A stretch of 64,000 bases of DNA from Secundilactobacillus silagei JCM 19001 (lineage in GTDB: Bacteria > Bacillota > Bacilli > Lactobacillales > Lactobacillaceae). Every line of letters starts with the position of its first letter. The first letter of the stretch is position 1. The notes beneath the pieces are model-generated. The model ran no database searches. It was given only the letters and a program-made list of their open reading frames with translations, and had not been told where the DNA came from. The stretch is taken from assembly GCF_002217945.1 (NCBI RefSeq), contig NZ_BCMG01000008.1, positions 62,001-126,000 of the forward strand, written 5' to 3'. A program made the translations under genes and the position numbers. Below are positions 63,272-64,000 of this stretch, piece after piece.

Positions 63272-63796
63272 ATGCAAGAAACATTAGGGGCTCGTTTACG
63301 GGGGGCACGAATAAATTCTGGATTATCGCAGAATGATGCTGCAACCATTATGCACATTTCGAGGCAGTCATTTTCAAAATGGGAAAACGACCGCGGTTAC
63401 CCTGACATTGATAACTTAGTCTATTTAAGTCAGTTGTACAAAGTATCCATCGATAGTCTTTTAAAAGATAATGATGACATGAGGGCTAAGATTGGTGCCA
63501 ATAATGCCGAGATCAGTGAGAAACAAAGACAGTTAAAAAAAGTTAATCAAGACCTGTTCCAAAATCGGGATGAAGGTTTGATTTTAGTTATGCTGGCTCT
63601 CATTTCGGCAATTGTCCCACCGGTTGGGATACTGCTACCGGTATACGTGATGTGGCGAAACAGTCGATATAACAGTCTTTATAAGACGATTTACTTGGTA
63701 TGCGCGGTAGTGATATTGATTAGTCTCTGGGGTACTTGGATTATCGTATCTGATAACTTTTTCCAACCACAGACACATGTCTATAGAGTAAACTAG
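63272..63796 (+). CDS. XRE-family transcriptional regulator with C-terminal membrane segments
   Basis: A 174-aa protein. The N-terminal HTH (about 5-62) has LGARLRGARINSGLSQNDAA and SRQSFSKWENDRGYPDIDNLVYLSQLY, a canonical XRE/Cro fold. A short helical linker (about 70-95) is followed by two hydrophobic segments (ILVMLALISAIVPPVGILLPVYV and TIYLVCAVVILISLWGTWIIV). This is a membrane-attached regulator. GGAGGG precedes the ATG. Its stop overlaps by 3 nt (63793-63796) the end of the converging gene. Confidence 0.85.
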   Translation: MQETLGARLRGARINSGLSQNDAATIMHISRQSFSKWENDRGYPDIDNLVYLSQLYKVSIDSLLKDNDDMRAKIGANNAEISEKQRQLKKVNQDLFQNRDEGLILVMLALISAIVPPVGILLPVYVMWRNSRYNSLYKTIYLVCAVVILISLWGTWIIVSDNFFQPQTHVYRVN

Positions 63797-64000
63797 TCGG
63801 TAACGTAGACTTTGGATCTAGAGACGCTTATTTTGATACTACTACGATATCTGATTGCTTGGATGTGTCGTGTGAACTGAATGTGTGCGTCGCCATCAGA
63901 ATAAGTAACGGACTTGGTATTGATACTACCTAACGCTGGCTTTATTGATAAGTTTTTGATAGCTGTAACTTTACTATGAGTTGCCACGACGTTATAGCTG
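63793..64000 (-). CDS. C-terminal part of an unknown protein (cut by window edge)
   Basis: The frame is open to the right edge, so only the last 68 or so residues are visible. They include STNTKS-like SINTKSVTYSDGDAHIQFTRH and SSIKISVSRSKVYVTD, beta-rich and polar, typical of an extracellular or C-terminal domain. No family recognised. The stop codon overlaps that of the XRE-type gene by a few bases, tail to tail. Confidence 0.55.
   Translation of the reverse strand, partial: SYNVVATHSKVTAIKNLSIKPALGSINTKSVTYSDGDAHIQFTRHIQAIRYRSSIKISVSRSKVYVTD

Overview
The window is a piece of a low-to-mid GC Firmicutes chromosome centred on the replication origin. The gene order rpsR-ssb-rpsF / gyrA-gyrB-recF-yaaA-dnaN-dnaA / oriC / rpmH-rnpA-yidC-jag-mnmE-mnmG, the LPXTG proteins with a KxGKxW-like leader, a pyruvate oxidase, a QueT-type transporter and the AGGAGG ribosome binding sites all point to a lactic acid bacterium of the Lactobacillaceae. 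I cannot name genus or species from the sequence alone.

Layout. 1-3.1 kb: tail of a LysE-type exporter, a perfect parS centromere site, a malate/lactate dehydrogenase of the Ldh2 family and a divergent MFS exporter. 3.1-3.85 kb: a gene-free stretch with two convergent copies of a nested-hairpin repeat and a candidate small RNA between them. 3.8-7.9 kb (minus strand): gdpP-rplI-dnaB. 8.1-16.7 kb: a DHA2-type MFS exporter and two giant paralogous LPXTG leucine-rich-repeat surface proteins, inserted into a block (rpsR to gdpP) that is often contiguous in relatives. 17.0-27.5 kb (minus): rpsR, ssb, rpsF, gyrA, gyrB, recF, yaaA, dnaN, dnaA. The origin is bipartite: a DnaA-box cluster lies upstream of dnaA (27.5-27.8 kb), and a second cluster with a DnaA-trio and AT-rich unwinding element lies between dnaA and dnaN (25.9-26.0 kb). 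27.95-34.2 kb (plus): rpmH, rnpA, yidC, jag, a second convergent pair of the nested-hairpin repeat, mnmE with an apparent transcription attenuator, and mnmG. Replication and transcription are co-directional away from the origin on both sides.

34.2-64 kb is accessory and metabolic. It holds a thioesterase, a HesB-like protein, pyruvate oxidase with a probable cre site, a tiny EF-hand protein, a cluster of small secreted proteins, a Cys-rich mini-peptide, a matrixin-like metalloprotease, signal peptidase I, a Bcr-type exporter with a C1 aminopeptidase, homoserine dehydrogenase and a D,D-carboxypeptidase. It also holds two paralogous secreted propeller-like proteins, a tyrosine-recombinase relative lacking its catalytic residues, a lipoprotein, an AP2-domain protein, a secreted nuclease framed by 215-bp inverted repeats, a cardiolipin synthase, a standalone structured RNA candidate of about 350 nt, then an MDR-type dehydrogenase, a flavin split-barrel protein, QueT, a MazG-like protein, a purine permease with PurBoxes, and small membrane proteins ending at an XRE-type regulator.

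The most unusual signals are the nested-hairpin repeat family whose stems co-vary between copies, the inverted 215-bp repeats with a compensatory double change, the unidentified structured RNA at 56.7-57.07 kb, the mnmE leader attenuator, the orphan promoter plus terminators at 3.5-3.67 kb, and the catalytically degenerate recombinase.
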